Shown: in pieces, positions 11,011 through 21,044 of the stretch | How the letters are laid out: each line of letters opens with the position of its first letter | Position numbering within the stretch: the stretch's first letter is position 1 | Assembly: GCF_905171765.1 (NCBI RefSeq) | Contig: NC_053393.1 | Location: forward strand, 71,641,371-71,705,370 | From: Bufo bufo | Taxonomy: Eukaryota > Chordata > Amphibia > Anura > Bufonidae | Direction of reading: 5' to 3' | DNA: 64,000 bases | The notes under the pieces: generated by a model | Seen by the model: the letters and a program-made list of their open reading frames with translations, nothing else | What the model was told of the DNA's origin: nothing | Databases searched by the model: none | Program-made: the position numbers and the translations under genes

Positions 11011-11815
11011 TGCTTTACATTGAGCATATAAGTGGCTGCTTTACATTGGGGATATTGTGGTTGCTTTACATTGGGGAAATATGTGAATGCGTTAGATTGG
11101 GGATATATGCGGCAGATTTACATGTGGGATATATATAGAGGCTTTGCTTTGGGGATATATGTGGATACTTTACATTGGAGATGCTTTACATTTACGGATA
11201 CATGTGGATCCTCTACATTGGGTATTTATGTAGATGCTGTATATTGGGTATATATGTGGATGCTTTATATTGGGCATATATGTAGATGCTGTACATTGGG
11301 CATATATGTAGATGCTGTACATCGGGTATATATGTGGATGCTTTACATTGGGGATATATGTGGATGCTCTACATTGGGTATATATGTGTATGTTTTGCAT
11401 TGGGCATATATGTAGATGCTGTACATTGGGTATATATGTGGATGTTTTACATTGGGGATCTATGCAGATGTTTTACATTGGGCATATATCTGGATGCCTT
11501 ACACTGAGGATATTGTGGATTCTTTACATTGAGGATGTTGTGGATCTTTTACATTGGGGATATTGTGGATGTATAACCTTGGCATATATAGGAATGGTTT
11601 ACAGCGAGGATACATGTAGATGCTTTACAGCGAGAATACATGTAGATGCTTTACAGCGAGAATACATGTAGATGCTTTACATTGGGGATATAGGTGGATC
11701 TTTTACATTGAGGATATAGGTGGATGCTTTACATTTGGGATATATATGGATGCTTTACATTGAGGATGCATGTGGATGCTTTACATTAAGGATATACTGT
11801 AGGTGGATTCTTTAC
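11011..11815 (+). repeat. 26-bp minisatellite
   Basis: About 30 tandem copies of a unit such as TTTACATTGGGGATATATGT + GGATGC. The period was counted as 26 bases between successive TTTACATTG starts at 11342, 11368 and 11394. Because 26 is not a multiple of 3, the three reading frames are visited in turn and stay open, which explains the overlapping repetitive frames here. Variants such as GCGAGAATACATGTAGATGC are clustered at 11.6-11.68 kb. The array ends about 770 bp before the BAALC ATG. Confidence 0.9.
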
Positions 11816-11819
11816 ATTG

Positions 11820-12582
11820 GGAATCACTCTTTAGTGCATCTGCTCAGAGGGTGAGCCAGCACAATAGGGGAGGCAGCAGCAGTGCTTTCCTCTGCAGGCA
11901 GAGGTGTCTACAGCACACGTGTGGCAGCTGCAATGAGTGTGTAATGACATCACACAGGGTCGATGTTCTGCTGGTTGAAGCTATAATCCATAAAACTCCA
12001 CCTTCCTCACGTTATGTCTCTGACACCAGCACAAAGAGCTCCTGCATCCTCAGCACATCTACAGGCTGCAGCCAGCACTGGAGGCATCAGATCCTCCTGC
12101 ATTTCTGGGAGCTCACAGCCATAGCTACAGACGTCAGCAGACCTGTTCAGAGGGGTGGTCTTGTTTATTGAGACCACTGAGGAGGACACAGAGCAGGCAC
12201 TGAGCCCATTGGGTGCAGACAAGAAGATACAAACAGTAGCTTAGGAGGAAAAGGATTCAGGAGAGTCTATTCCAAGGCAGACACAAAAAAGCAACACAAT
12301 GCACTGCTGGAAGCAATGAGGCTACTTTGTAGCATTGGAAGCCTCTATTGTACTTCTGCATTGTCTTTTTATTGCCTGCAAGCAGATAGCTTAACATGTG
12401 CCTCCTAGGAGCTCCCTGCCTTGCTTCTACATACAGGAGATGGACAGAGATCTGATGAGTCCTCACTAGGGTCTACCTGTTCAACATCTGAAGGGCTTAT
12501 AGTTCCTCAGTTACTGAAGGATACAGATCTGCATCTTATTTCTCCCAGATCCTTCATTCAGCCCAGCTGCATTGAGAAAACT
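11820..12582 (+). promoter_or_regulatory. BAALC: Candidate BAALC promoter and 5'UTR
   Basis: This is non-repetitive sequence between the minisatellite and the exon 1 ATG. Visible motifs are a CACGTG E-box (11916-11921), a CAGCTG E-box (11925-11930), a CRE-like TGACATCA (11945-11952) and a GACGTCA half-site near 12130. A weak TATA-like CCATAAAAC lies near 11989. The transcription start cannot be fixed from sequence. There are few CpG dinucleotides, so no CpG island is seen. Confidence 0.5.
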
Positions 12583-12772
12583 ATGGGCTGTGGAGGAAGC
12601 AGAGCTGATGCCATTGAACCCCGTTACTATGAGAGCTGGACAAGGGAGACTGAGTCCACCTGGCTGACCAGCACTGATACTGAGATCCCACCAGCAGGAC
12701 TGGGACATTCCTGTCAAGATGACCACAGCTCAACAGAGGTTGGAGTGAGGGACAAGAGAGGATCACATCCTG
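12583..12772 (+). CDS. BAALC: BAALC, coding exon 1
   Basis: BAALC (brain and acute leukemia cytoplasmic protein) is a small vertebrate lipid-anchored protein of neural and haematopoietic progenitor cells. In neurons it is reported at postsynaptic lipid rafts and linked to CaMKII. The frame opens MGCGGSRADAIEPRYYESWT and continues with RETESTWLT, which I recognise as the near-invariant BAALC N-terminus. Gly2 fits N-myristoylation and Cys3 fits palmitoylation. After about residue 35 the sequence diverges from mammals. The ATG has A at -3 and G at +4, and no in-frame upstream ATG occurs in the open stretch. The exon ends CTG|GTGAGA at 12772/12773, giving 63 codons plus one base (phase 1). In the mammalian protein, as I recall, exon 1 also ends just inside a Gly codon after about 53 residues. 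Reading through the donor adds 18 residues before a stop at 12829-12831. The remaining exons, which encode the conserved C-terminus, are not in the window. Confidence 0.93.
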
Positions 12773-13406
12773 GTGAGACAAGTCACACTGTCACCTCATT
12801 ATCATCATTCTCACCACCAACCAAATACTGATGTCCTATATAGATCCATGTAATTCCAACTTATTGTCTTGGTGTCCCATCCATGGAAATTTCTCCTGGA
12901 GCAAGACATTTGTGTGGTGTTGTGTCAAGTCTCATTCATGTATGAAGAACCCCATAACCGGTGACTATTAATGTGCTATAATGTACCTTTGACTAAAGAA
13001 GTGGACAAAACCATGGACTAAACAGACTAAAGGTTCCATTAGGTTCTAGATTGTAAATGAACCATATAATTAGATATGGAATATATATTCTAATGATTGT
13101 AAAACAGAAAGATTACCCTAGATTATTCTGCAAAGAACAATCTGTAGGGGAATTAATTAAATATAACTATAGCAGGCACTTTGGAGTATTAATACTACTT
13201 GTCAGCTGTCTATGAGGTTAGATTATTGGGAACCCATATTGCCTTTCCAGAGGACCTGGCGGTCAATAATCCCATGCTGTCAGTTTGTGAGAGTAGCTCT
13301 CAGGTGGCCAGGGGCGTAGCTATAATTCCTAGGTGGTGGGGGCCCCTTCTTCTTTTGCTATGGGGCCCCCACCACCTAGTGCAAAAAAATGAAAACAACA
13401 GCATTA

Positions 13407-13740
13407 GGCCTCTTGCACACAAATGTTTTTTTTTTTCCCCCGTTTACGTTCTGTTTTTTGCGTTCCGTATACGGAACCATTCATTTCAATGGATCTGCAA
13501 AAAAAAAAAAAACGGAAGGTACACCGTATGCCTTCCATTTACGTATTTCCGTTTTCCGTTCCAAGATAAAACATGTCCTATTATTGTCCGCATAACGGAC
13601 AAGAATAGTACTGTTCTATCAGGGGCCAGCTGTTCAGTTTCGCAAAAAATGGAATGCAGACATCATCCGTATTTTTTGCGGATCCCTTTTTTGCGGACCG
13701 CAAAATACTGAAAAAGCCATACAGTCGTGTGCAGGAGGCC
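13407..13740. mobile_element. Harbinger-type MITE, TTA target duplication
   Basis: Inverted ends GGCCTCTTGCACACA and TGTGCAGGAGGCC are flanked by TTA on both sides (13404-13406, 13741-13743). The interior is made of diverged GCGGA/TCCGT blocks such as CCGTTTACGTTCTG and TTTGCGGATCC. The 3-bp TNA duplication fits the PIF/Harbinger superfamily, though the family name is inferred. Confidence 0.7.
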
Positions 13741-13744
13741 TTAA

Positions 13745-14210
13745 GGGTACAGTCACATGGCCGTGTGTAATCCTTTTCCATTTTGCGGACAGCAAATAAC
13801 GGAACTGTGTGTCCGTAATTGTGTTTCCATATCCGTTCCGTGTGTCCACATTTTGAAATAGCAATATCACAATATTTTGCACCAAGGTCAGGGAGCAGGG
13901 ACTTAGATTACACGGAAACGGATCTGCAAAAAAAACTGATGACATACGAAACGGTTTCTGTATGTCTTACGCTATTTGCGGATCTATTGACTTGAATGGG
14001 GCTGTGGACCAATCTGTGTGGACAATAGTAGTACAAGCTTCATATTTTTGCGGACGAGAAATGCGGAAACACGGATGCGGACAACATATTGAACGTTGTC
14101 CGCACATTTTATTCACCCATAGGAATGAATGGATCCGCATCTATACCGCAAAATGCGGAACGGATGCGGATCGGACGCAGATAAAATTATACGGTCGTGT
14201 GAATATACCC
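13745..14210. mobile_element. Harbinger-type MITE, TAA target duplication
   Basis: Ends GGGTACAGTCACATGG and CGTGTGAATATACCC are flanked by TAA (13742-13744, 14211-14213). It sits directly beside the preceding MITE, whose target duplication overlaps it. The interior repeats ATGCGGA and GGATCCGCAT-like blocks. Confidence 0.7.
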
Positions 14211-14372
14211 TAAGTAGTAATAGTGAAAGGTATGTATAATAGCATAATATATTGGAAACCCACATTATAGCAAATAGCCATCATATTGTTATTCTCCACA
14301 AAAAGGTACAATGTTCTTGCACCTGACTGGGCCCCCTGTACTTGCTATGGCTATAGTTATGCCCATGCACCT

Positions 14373-14812
14373 GGCCTTCTGAGATATGTTTCTTAAGGGC
14401 ATGGTTTTATGTTTATGAACTCAGCCTAAGGGAAGCTCCTTATAAATATTGTCCTGTTTACATGAGATTTGCCAAAAAATGACCTAAAAATGGTAGATGG
14501 TAAGCAAATGTTCAAGGTTGTCACATAAACATTTGTAGGCTATTCTAGTGCAGGGTTGTTGTATACCAGACGGATATCCTGCACTTAGCCAAATTCTATG
14601 ATAATGTTAGCTCCTGTCTATTTTTATATAAAATAAAAGTAATACCTTAAAGATCTAAGTAACATATAGCACAGAGTTAACTTTTTTAAGTGGATGGTAA
14701 TTAACCCCTTTCCCCCATAACAGTGGCAGATCCAGAGCCTGATCTCGGGACTTCCAGATTGTTATGTGGCGGCGGACAGAAAATAATGTGGTGCTTATAG
14801 AACAGACTATAC
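14373..14812. other. BAALC: Unique intronic sequence
   Basis: About 440 bp without coding potential or repeat relation to the rest of the window. It separates the MITE cluster from the large minisatellite. Confidence 0.4.
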
Positions 14813-15279
14813 TGGACACAGTATATACTGTATGAGGCAGTGGAGAGGTGAGGTGGACAGTATATACTGTATGAGGCAGTGGAGAGGTGAGGTGGACAGT
14901 ATATACTGTATGAGGCAGTGGGGAGGTGAGGTGGACAGTATATTCTGTATGAGGCAGTGGGGAGGTGAGGTGGACAGTATATTCTGTATGAGGCAGTGGG
15001 GAGGTGAGGTGGACAGTATATTCTGTATGAGGCGGTGGAGAGGTGAGGTGGACAGTATATACTGTATGAGGCAGTGGAGAGGTGGACAGTATACACTGTA
15101 TGAGGCGGTGGAGAGGTGAGGTGGACAGTATATACTGTATGAGGCGGTGGAGAGGTGAGGTGGACAGTATATACTGTATGAGGCGGTGGAGAGGTGAGGT
15201 GGACAGTATATACTGTATGAGGCGGTGGAGAGGTGAGGTGGACAGTATATACTGTATGAGGCAGTGGAGAGGTGAGGTG

Positions 15280-15980
15280 GACAGTATATTCTGTATGAGG
15301 CAGTGGAGAGGTGAGGTGGACAGTATATACTGTATGAGGCGTGGAGAGGTGAGGTGGACAGTATATACTGTATGAGGCGGTGGAGAGGTGAGGTGGACAG
15401 TATACACTGTATGAGGCAGTGGAGAGGTGAGGTGGACAGTATATACTGTATGAGGCGGTGGAGAGGTGAGGTGGACAGTATATACTGTATGAGGCGGTGG
15501 GGAGGTGAGGTGGACAGTATATACTGTATGAGGCATTGGAGAGGTGAGGTGGACACTATATACTGTATGAGGCGGTGGAGAGGTGAGGTGGACAGTATAT
15601 ACTGTATGAGGCAGTGGAGAGGTGAGGTGGACAGTATATTCTGTATGAGGCAGTGGAGAGGTGAGGTGGACAGTATATACTGTATGAGGCGTGGAGAGGT
15701 GAGGTGGACAGTATATACTGTATGAGGCGGTGGAGAGGTGAGGTGGACAGTATACACTGTATGAGGCAGTGGAGAGGTGAGGTGGACAGTATATACTGTA
15801 TGAGGCGGTGGAGAGGTGAGGTGGACAGTATATACTGTATGAGGCGGTGGGGAGGTGAGGTGGACAGTATATACTGTATGAGGCATTGGAGAGGTGAGGT
15901 GGACAGTATATACTGTATGAGGCGGTGGAGAGGTGAGGTGGACAGTATATACTGTATGAGGCGGTGGAGAGGTGAGGTGG
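15280..15980. repeat. 350-bp higher-order duplication in the 39-bp array
   Basis: The one-base-deleted GAGGCGTGG unit (15337 and 15687) and the AGGCATTGGA variant (15531 and 15881) recur 350 bases apart, which is nine 39-base units minus one base. This is a second, smaller block duplication in the left part of the array. Confidence 0.88.
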
Positions 15981-16049
15981 ACAGTATATACTGTATGAGG
16001 CAGTGGAGAGGTGGACAGTATATACTGTATGAGGCAGTGGAGAGGTGAG

Positions 16050-19000
16050 GTGGACAGTATATACTGTATGAGGCAGTGGAGAGGTGAGGTGGACAGTATA
16101 TACTGTATGAGGCAGTGGAGAGGTGAGGTGGACAGTATATTCTGTATGAGGCAGTGGAGAGGTGAGGTGGACAGTATATACTGTATGAGGCGGTGGAGAG
16201 GTGAGGTGGACAGTAAATACTGTATGAGGCAGTGGAGAGGTGAGGTGGACAGTATATACTGTATGAGGCGGTGGAGAGGTGAGGTGGACAGTATATACTG
16301 TATGAGGCAGTGGAGCGGTGAGGTGGACAGTATATACTGTATGAGGCAGTGGAGAGGTGAGGTGGACAGTATATACTGTATGAGGCAGTGGGGAGGTGAG
16401 GTGGACAGTATATACTGTATGAGGCGGTGGAGAGGTGAGGTGGACAGTATATACTGTATGAGGCAGTGGAGAGGTGGACAATATATACTGTATGAGGCAG
16501 TGGAGAGGTGAGGTGGACAGTATATACTGTATGAGTCAGTGGAGAGGTGAGGTGGACAGTATATTCTGTATGAGGCAGTGGAGAGGTGAGGTGGACAGTA
16601 TATACTGTATGAGGCAGTGGAGAGGTGAGGTGGACAGTATATTCTGTATGAGGCAGTGGAGAGGTGAGGTGGACAGTATATACTGTATGAGGCAGTGGAG
16701 AGATGAGGTGGACAGTATATACTGTATGAGGCAGTGGAGAGGTGAGGTGGACAGTATATACTGTATGAGGCGGTGGAGAGATGAGGTGGACAGTATATAC
16801 TGTATGAGGCGGTGGAGAGGTGAGGTGGACAGTATATACTGTATGAGGCGGTGGAGAGGTGAGGTGGACAGTATATACTGTATGAGGCGGTGGAGAGGTG
16901 AGGTGGACAGTATATACTGTATGAGGCGGTGGAGAGGTGAGGTGGACAGTATATACTGTATGAGGCGGTGGAGAGGTGAGGTGGACAGTATATACTGTAT
17001 GAGGCGGTGGAGAGGTGAGGTGGACAGTATATACTGTATGAGGCGGTGGAGAGGTGAGGTGGACAGTATATACTGTATGAGGCGGTGGAGAGGTGAGGTG
17101 GACAGTATATACTGTATGAGGCGGTGGAGAGGTGAGGTGGACAGTATATTCTGTATGAGGCGGTGGAGAGGTGAGGTGGACAGTATATACTGTATGAGGC
17201 AGTGGAGAGGTGAGGTGGACAGTATATACTGTATGAGGCGGTGGAGAGATGAGGTGGACAGTATATACTGTATGAGGCGGTGGAGAGGTGAGGTGGACAG
17301 TATATACTGTATGAGGCGGTGGAGAGGTGAGGTGGACAGTATATACTGTATGAGGCGGTGGAGAGGAGAGGTGGACAGTATATACTGTATGAGGCGGTGG
17401 AGAGGTGAGGTGGACAGTATACACTGTATGAGGCGGTGGAGAGGTGAGGTGGACAGTATATACTGTATGAGGCAGTGGAGAGGTGAGGTGGACAGTATAT
17501 ACTGTATGAGGCGGTGGAGAGGTGAGGTGGACAGTATATTCTGTATGAGGCAGTGGAGAGGTGAGGTGGACAGTATATACTGTATGAGGCGGTGGAGCGG
17601 TGAGGTGGACAGTATATACTGTATGAGGCAGTGGAGAGGTGAGGTGGACAGTATATACTGTATGAGGCAGTGGAGAGGTGAGGTGGACAGTATATTCTGT
17701 ATGAGGCAGTGGAGAGGTGAGGTGGACAGTATATACTGTATGAGGCGGTGGAGAGGTGAGGTGGACAGTAAATACTGTATGAGGCAGTGGAGAGGTGAGG
17801 TGGACAGTATATACTGTATGAGGCGGTGGAGAGGTGAGGTGGACAGTATATACTGTATGAGGCAGTGGAGCGGTGAGGTGGACAGTATATACTGTATGAG
17901 GCAGTGGAGAGGTGAGGTGGACAGTATATACTGTATGAGGCAGTGGGGAGGTGAGGTGGACAGTATATACTGTATGAGGCGGTGGAGAGGTGAGGTGGAC
18001 AGTATATACTGTATGAGGCAGTGGAGAGGTGGACAGTATATACTGTATGAGGCAGTGGAGAGGTGAGGTGGACAGTATATACTGTATGAGTCAGTGGAGA
18101 GGTGAGGTGGACAGTATATTCTGTATGAGGCAGTGGAGAGGTGAGGTGGACAGTATATACTGTATGAGGCAGTGGAGAGGTGAGGTGGACAGTATATTCT
18201 GTATGAGGCAGTGGAGAGGTGAGGTGGACAGTATATACTGTATGAGGCAGTGGAGAGATGAGGTGGACAGTATATACTGTATGAGGCAGTGGAGAGGTGA
18301 GGTGGACAGTATATACTGTATGAGGCGGTGGAGAGATGAGGTGGACAGTATATACTGTATGAGGCGGTGGAGAGGTGAGGTGGACAGTATATACTGTATG
18401 AGGCGGTGGAGAGGTGAGGTGGACAGTATATACTGTATGAGGCGGTGGAGAGGTGAGGTGGACAGTATATACTGTATGAGGCGGTGGAGAGGTGAGGTGG
18501 ACAGTATATACTGTATGAGGCGGTGGAGAGGTGAGGTGGACAGTATATACTGTATGAGGCGGTGGAGAGGTGAGGTGGACAGTATATACTGTATGAGGCG
18601 GTGGAGAGGTGAGGTGGACAGTATATACTGTATGAGGCGGTGGAGAGGTGAGGTGGACAGTATATACTGTATGAGGCGGTGGAGAGGTGAGGTGGACAGT
18701 ATATTCTGTATGAGGCGGTGGAGAGGTGAGGTGGACAGTATATACTGTATGAGGCAGTGGAGAGGTGAGGTGGACAGTATATACTGTATGAGGCGGTGGA
18801 GAGATGAGGTGGACAGTATATACTGTATGAGGCGGTGGAGAGGTGAGGTGGACAGTATATACTGTATGAGGCGGTGGAGAGGTGAGGTGGACAGTATATA
18901 CTGTATGAGGCGGTGGAGAGGAGAGGTGGACAGTATATACTGTATGAGGCGGTGGAGAGGTGAGGTGGACAGTATACACTGTATGAGGCGGTGGAGAGGT

Positions 19001-19055
19001 GAGGTGGACAGTATATACTGTATGAGGCAGTGGAGAGGTGAGGTGGACAGTATAT
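16050..19055. repeat. 1,555-bp higher-order duplication in the 39-bp array
   Basis: Rare unit variants recur exactly 1,555 bases apart: CAGTAAATAC at 16211 and 17766, a short GAGAGGTGGACA unit at 16471 and 18026, ATGAGTCAGT at 16531 and 18086, and GAGAGGAGAG at 17361 and 18916. 1,555 equals forty 39-base units minus the 5 bases missing from one short unit. A block of about 1.45-1.5 kb was therefore copied in tandem. The flanks of the two copies differ near 16.02/17.58 kb and 17.51/19.07 kb. Confidence 0.9.
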
Positions 19056-20083
19056 ACTGTATGAGGCAGTGGAGAGGTGAGGTGGGCAGTATATACTGTA
19101 TGAGGCGGTGGAGAGGTGAGGTGGACAGTATATACTGTATGAGGCGGTGGAGAGGTGAGGTGGACAGTATATACTGTATGAGGCGGTGGAGAGGTGAGGT
19201 GGGCAGTATATACTGTATGAGGCGGTGGAGAGATGAGGTGGACAGTATATACTGTATGAGGCGGTGGAGAGGTGAGGTGGACAGTATATACTGTATGCGG
19301 CGGTGGAGAGGTGAGGTGGACAGTATATACTGTATGAGGCGGTGGGGAGGTGAGGTGGACAGTATATACTGTATGAGGCGGTGGAGAGGTGAGGTGGACA
19401 GTATATACTGTATGAGGCGGTGGAGAGGTGAGGTGGACAGTATATACTGTATGCGGCGGTGGAGAGGTGAGGTGGACAGTATATACTGTATGAGGCGGTG
19501 GGGAGGTGAGGTGGACAGTATATACTGTATGAGGCGGTGGAGAGGTGAGGTGGACAGTATATACTGTATGAGGCGGTGGAGAGGTGAGGTGGACAGTATA
19601 TACTGTATGAGGCGGTGGAGAGGTGAGGTGGACAGTATATACTGTATGAGGCGGTGGAGAGGTGAGGTGGACAGTATATACTGTATGAGGCAGTGGAGAG
19701 ATGAGGTGGACAGTATATACTGTATGAGGCGGTGGAGAGGTGAGGTGGACAGTATATACTGTATGAGGCGGTGGAGAGGTGAGGTGGACAGTATATACTG
19801 TATGAGGCGGTGGAGAGGTGAGGTGGACAGTATATACTGTATGAGGCGGTGGAGAGGTGAGGTGGACAGTATATACTGTATGAGGCGGTGGAGAGGTGAG
19901 GTGGACAGTATATACTGTATGAGGCGGTGGAGAGGTGAGGTGGACAGTATATACTGTATGAGGCGGTGGAGAGGTGAGGTGGACAGTATATACTGTATGA
20001 GGCGGTGGAGAGGTGAGGTGGACAGTATATACTGTATGAGGCGGTGGAGAGGTGAGGTGGACAGTATATACTGTATGAGGCAG

Positions 20084-20296
20084 GGTCAGTCTGATCACAC
20101 TCTGCACTGAGGAGAGAGATGGCAGCACTCCCCCCATACCGCAGAGACAACACAGGACCCCCACACCTTACCGCAGAGTACAGATGTAGACAGATCTCTT
20201 GTAATGGTTCCTGAATCATAGTATTATGCTAAAACCTCATTAAATGGTCTGTTAGAGGAGGCTCTCTAACAGGGCACAGAATGATACTCCTTGCAG
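20084..20296. other. Unique sequence right of the array
   Basis: The array ends at GAGGCAGGGTCAGTCTGATC. What follows is short, non-coding and not repeated in the window. Confidence 0.4.
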
Positions 20297-20580
20297 GTCA
20301 CTTTTACCACTGAAGAAACAGACCTGCTTTTTTTAGTGGCTAGCAGTAAGACTTTTTTTTTTCCAACAGAAAATACTAAATAGCCCTAAGTATTAGAAAC
20401 TGGTGATGTTTCTTCGTCCATTTGTTACCGGGTTTGTGAGTTTTACCTAACCCTGCCTGCATGATGATAAGTTTTCACCAGTTTCTAATATTTAGGGCTA
20501 TTTTCTGTTGAAAAATAAATTAAAAAAAGTCTTACTGCTAGCCCCTAAAAAAAAAGCAGGTCTGTTTCTTCAGTGGAAAA
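20297..20580. mobile_element. Foldback element, about 110-bp arms
   Basis: CCACTGAAGAAACAGACCTGC near 20310 is complementary to GCAGGTCTGTTTCTTCAGTGG near 20560. TAGCAGTAAGACTTTTTT and AATAGCCCTAAGTATTAGAAAC are likewise matched by AAAAAGTCTTACTGCTAG and GTTTCTAATATTTAGGGCTA. A loop of about 65 bases (20407-20470) separates the arms. It is a foldback MITE. Confidence 0.75.
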
Positions 20581-20639
20581 TGATCATTCCAAGAGGGTCA
20601 CAAAATGTTTTTCATATCATAGCTTTACTATTATTCTCT

Positions 20640-21040
20640 GACTCACACACCCTGCTGTGCTGGCTGCAGGCGCTCACATACACACTGGCTGCAGGCAGAA
20701 ACGTCTCCTCCGGCGCCGCGGCTATGGCCGGTCTCTTGTGTCAGCGTGCGCAGACTCTCACACCCTGCTGCATGGCGCTCACGCAGGCTCCCGACACTGT
20801 GTGTGAGCAGAAGAAAATCTCTGTCTCCTCCCTGTGCCGCGGCTGTGGGTGGTCTCTTCATGTCCCGCCGCAGTTTGTAACCCTCTCGTCCCCGCTCTTC
20901 TTCCTTCCCCTGCTTCCCCGGCCAGAACTGGTTTAGGAAAGGGGAAGTAGGGTGATCGGAAGCCCTCTCTCTCACTATATTCTCAGGAGGGGGGGGGGGG
21001 AAGACCTGTTGCCCCCCCCCCTGGATCCGCCAGTGCCCCA
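20640..21040. other. GC-rich repeat-like segment
   Basis: The composition shifts to GC-rich, with CACACCCTGCTG and GGCTGCAGGCG repeated at short distance, and it ends in runs of G and C around TGGATCCGCCAGTGCCCC. Open frames on both strands overlap and show no domain. It is probably part of a transposable element of unknown family. Confidence 0.35.
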
Positions 21041-21044
21041 TAAG

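Larger units (their letters stand above)
13310..14372. mobile_element. hAT-like MITE (GGGGCGTAGCTATAATT family) with nested MITEs
   Basis: The left end AGGGGCGTAGCTATAATTCC is mirrored by GGCTATAGTTATGCCCATGC at the right. Without its two inserted MITEs the element would be about 270 bp, close to the uninterrupted relative at 32713-32974. GGGGCCCC blocks sit next to the left end. No clean target duplication was found. Confidence 0.6.
14813..20083. repeat. 39-bp minisatellite, about 135 units
   Basis: The consensus unit is GAGGCGGTGGAGAGGTGAGG + TGGACAGTATATACTGTAT. Each unit holds a perfect 14-base palindrome (ACAGTATATACTGT) and a stretch of six GG doublets. Most units are exactly 39 bases; 34-base variants lacking TGAGG occur near 15080, 16010, 16470 and 18025, and 38-base GAGGCGTGG variants occur near 15340 and 15690. 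The main variation is CGG versus CAG, as expected from CpG decay. CAG dominates at the left and CGG at the right. Because 39 is a multiple of 3, one plus frame (13-residue period MRRWRGEVDSIYC) and all three minus frames stay open for kilobases. These frames are not called as genes. Confidence 0.97.

Noticed and set aside
11032..11671. LHWGYMWMLY-type repetitive reading frames
   Set aside because: By-products of the 26-bp minisatellite, which stays open in all frames.
12421..12582. In-frame 54-codon N-terminal extension of BAALC
   Set aside because: The extension begins at TTG, contains no ATG, and would destroy the N-terminal Gly needed for lipid anchoring.
12773..12831. BAALC stop within exon 1 as the normal C-terminus
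   Set aside because: A strong GTGAGA donor lies at 12773 in the expected phase. The 18 extra codons are not BAALC-like and probably reflect intron read-through.
14813..20083. CRISPR-like regular repeats
   Set aside because: There are no unique spacers, no leader and no cas genes, and the DNA is vertebrate. It is a minisatellite.
16474..20110. Plus-strand MRRWRGEVDSIYC repeat proteins (530 and 693 residues)
   Set aside because: Same array; the Arg/Gln alternation is CGG/CAG CpG decay and there is no promoter, signal or domain.
14807..20219. Minus-strand open frames of up to 1,785 residues with SPPPHTVYTVHLT-type 13-residue periods
   Set aside because: They are the 39-bp minisatellite read in stop-free frames. 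All three minus frames and one plus frame are open, variants follow CpG decay rather than codon constraint, and frames are fused by length-variant units.
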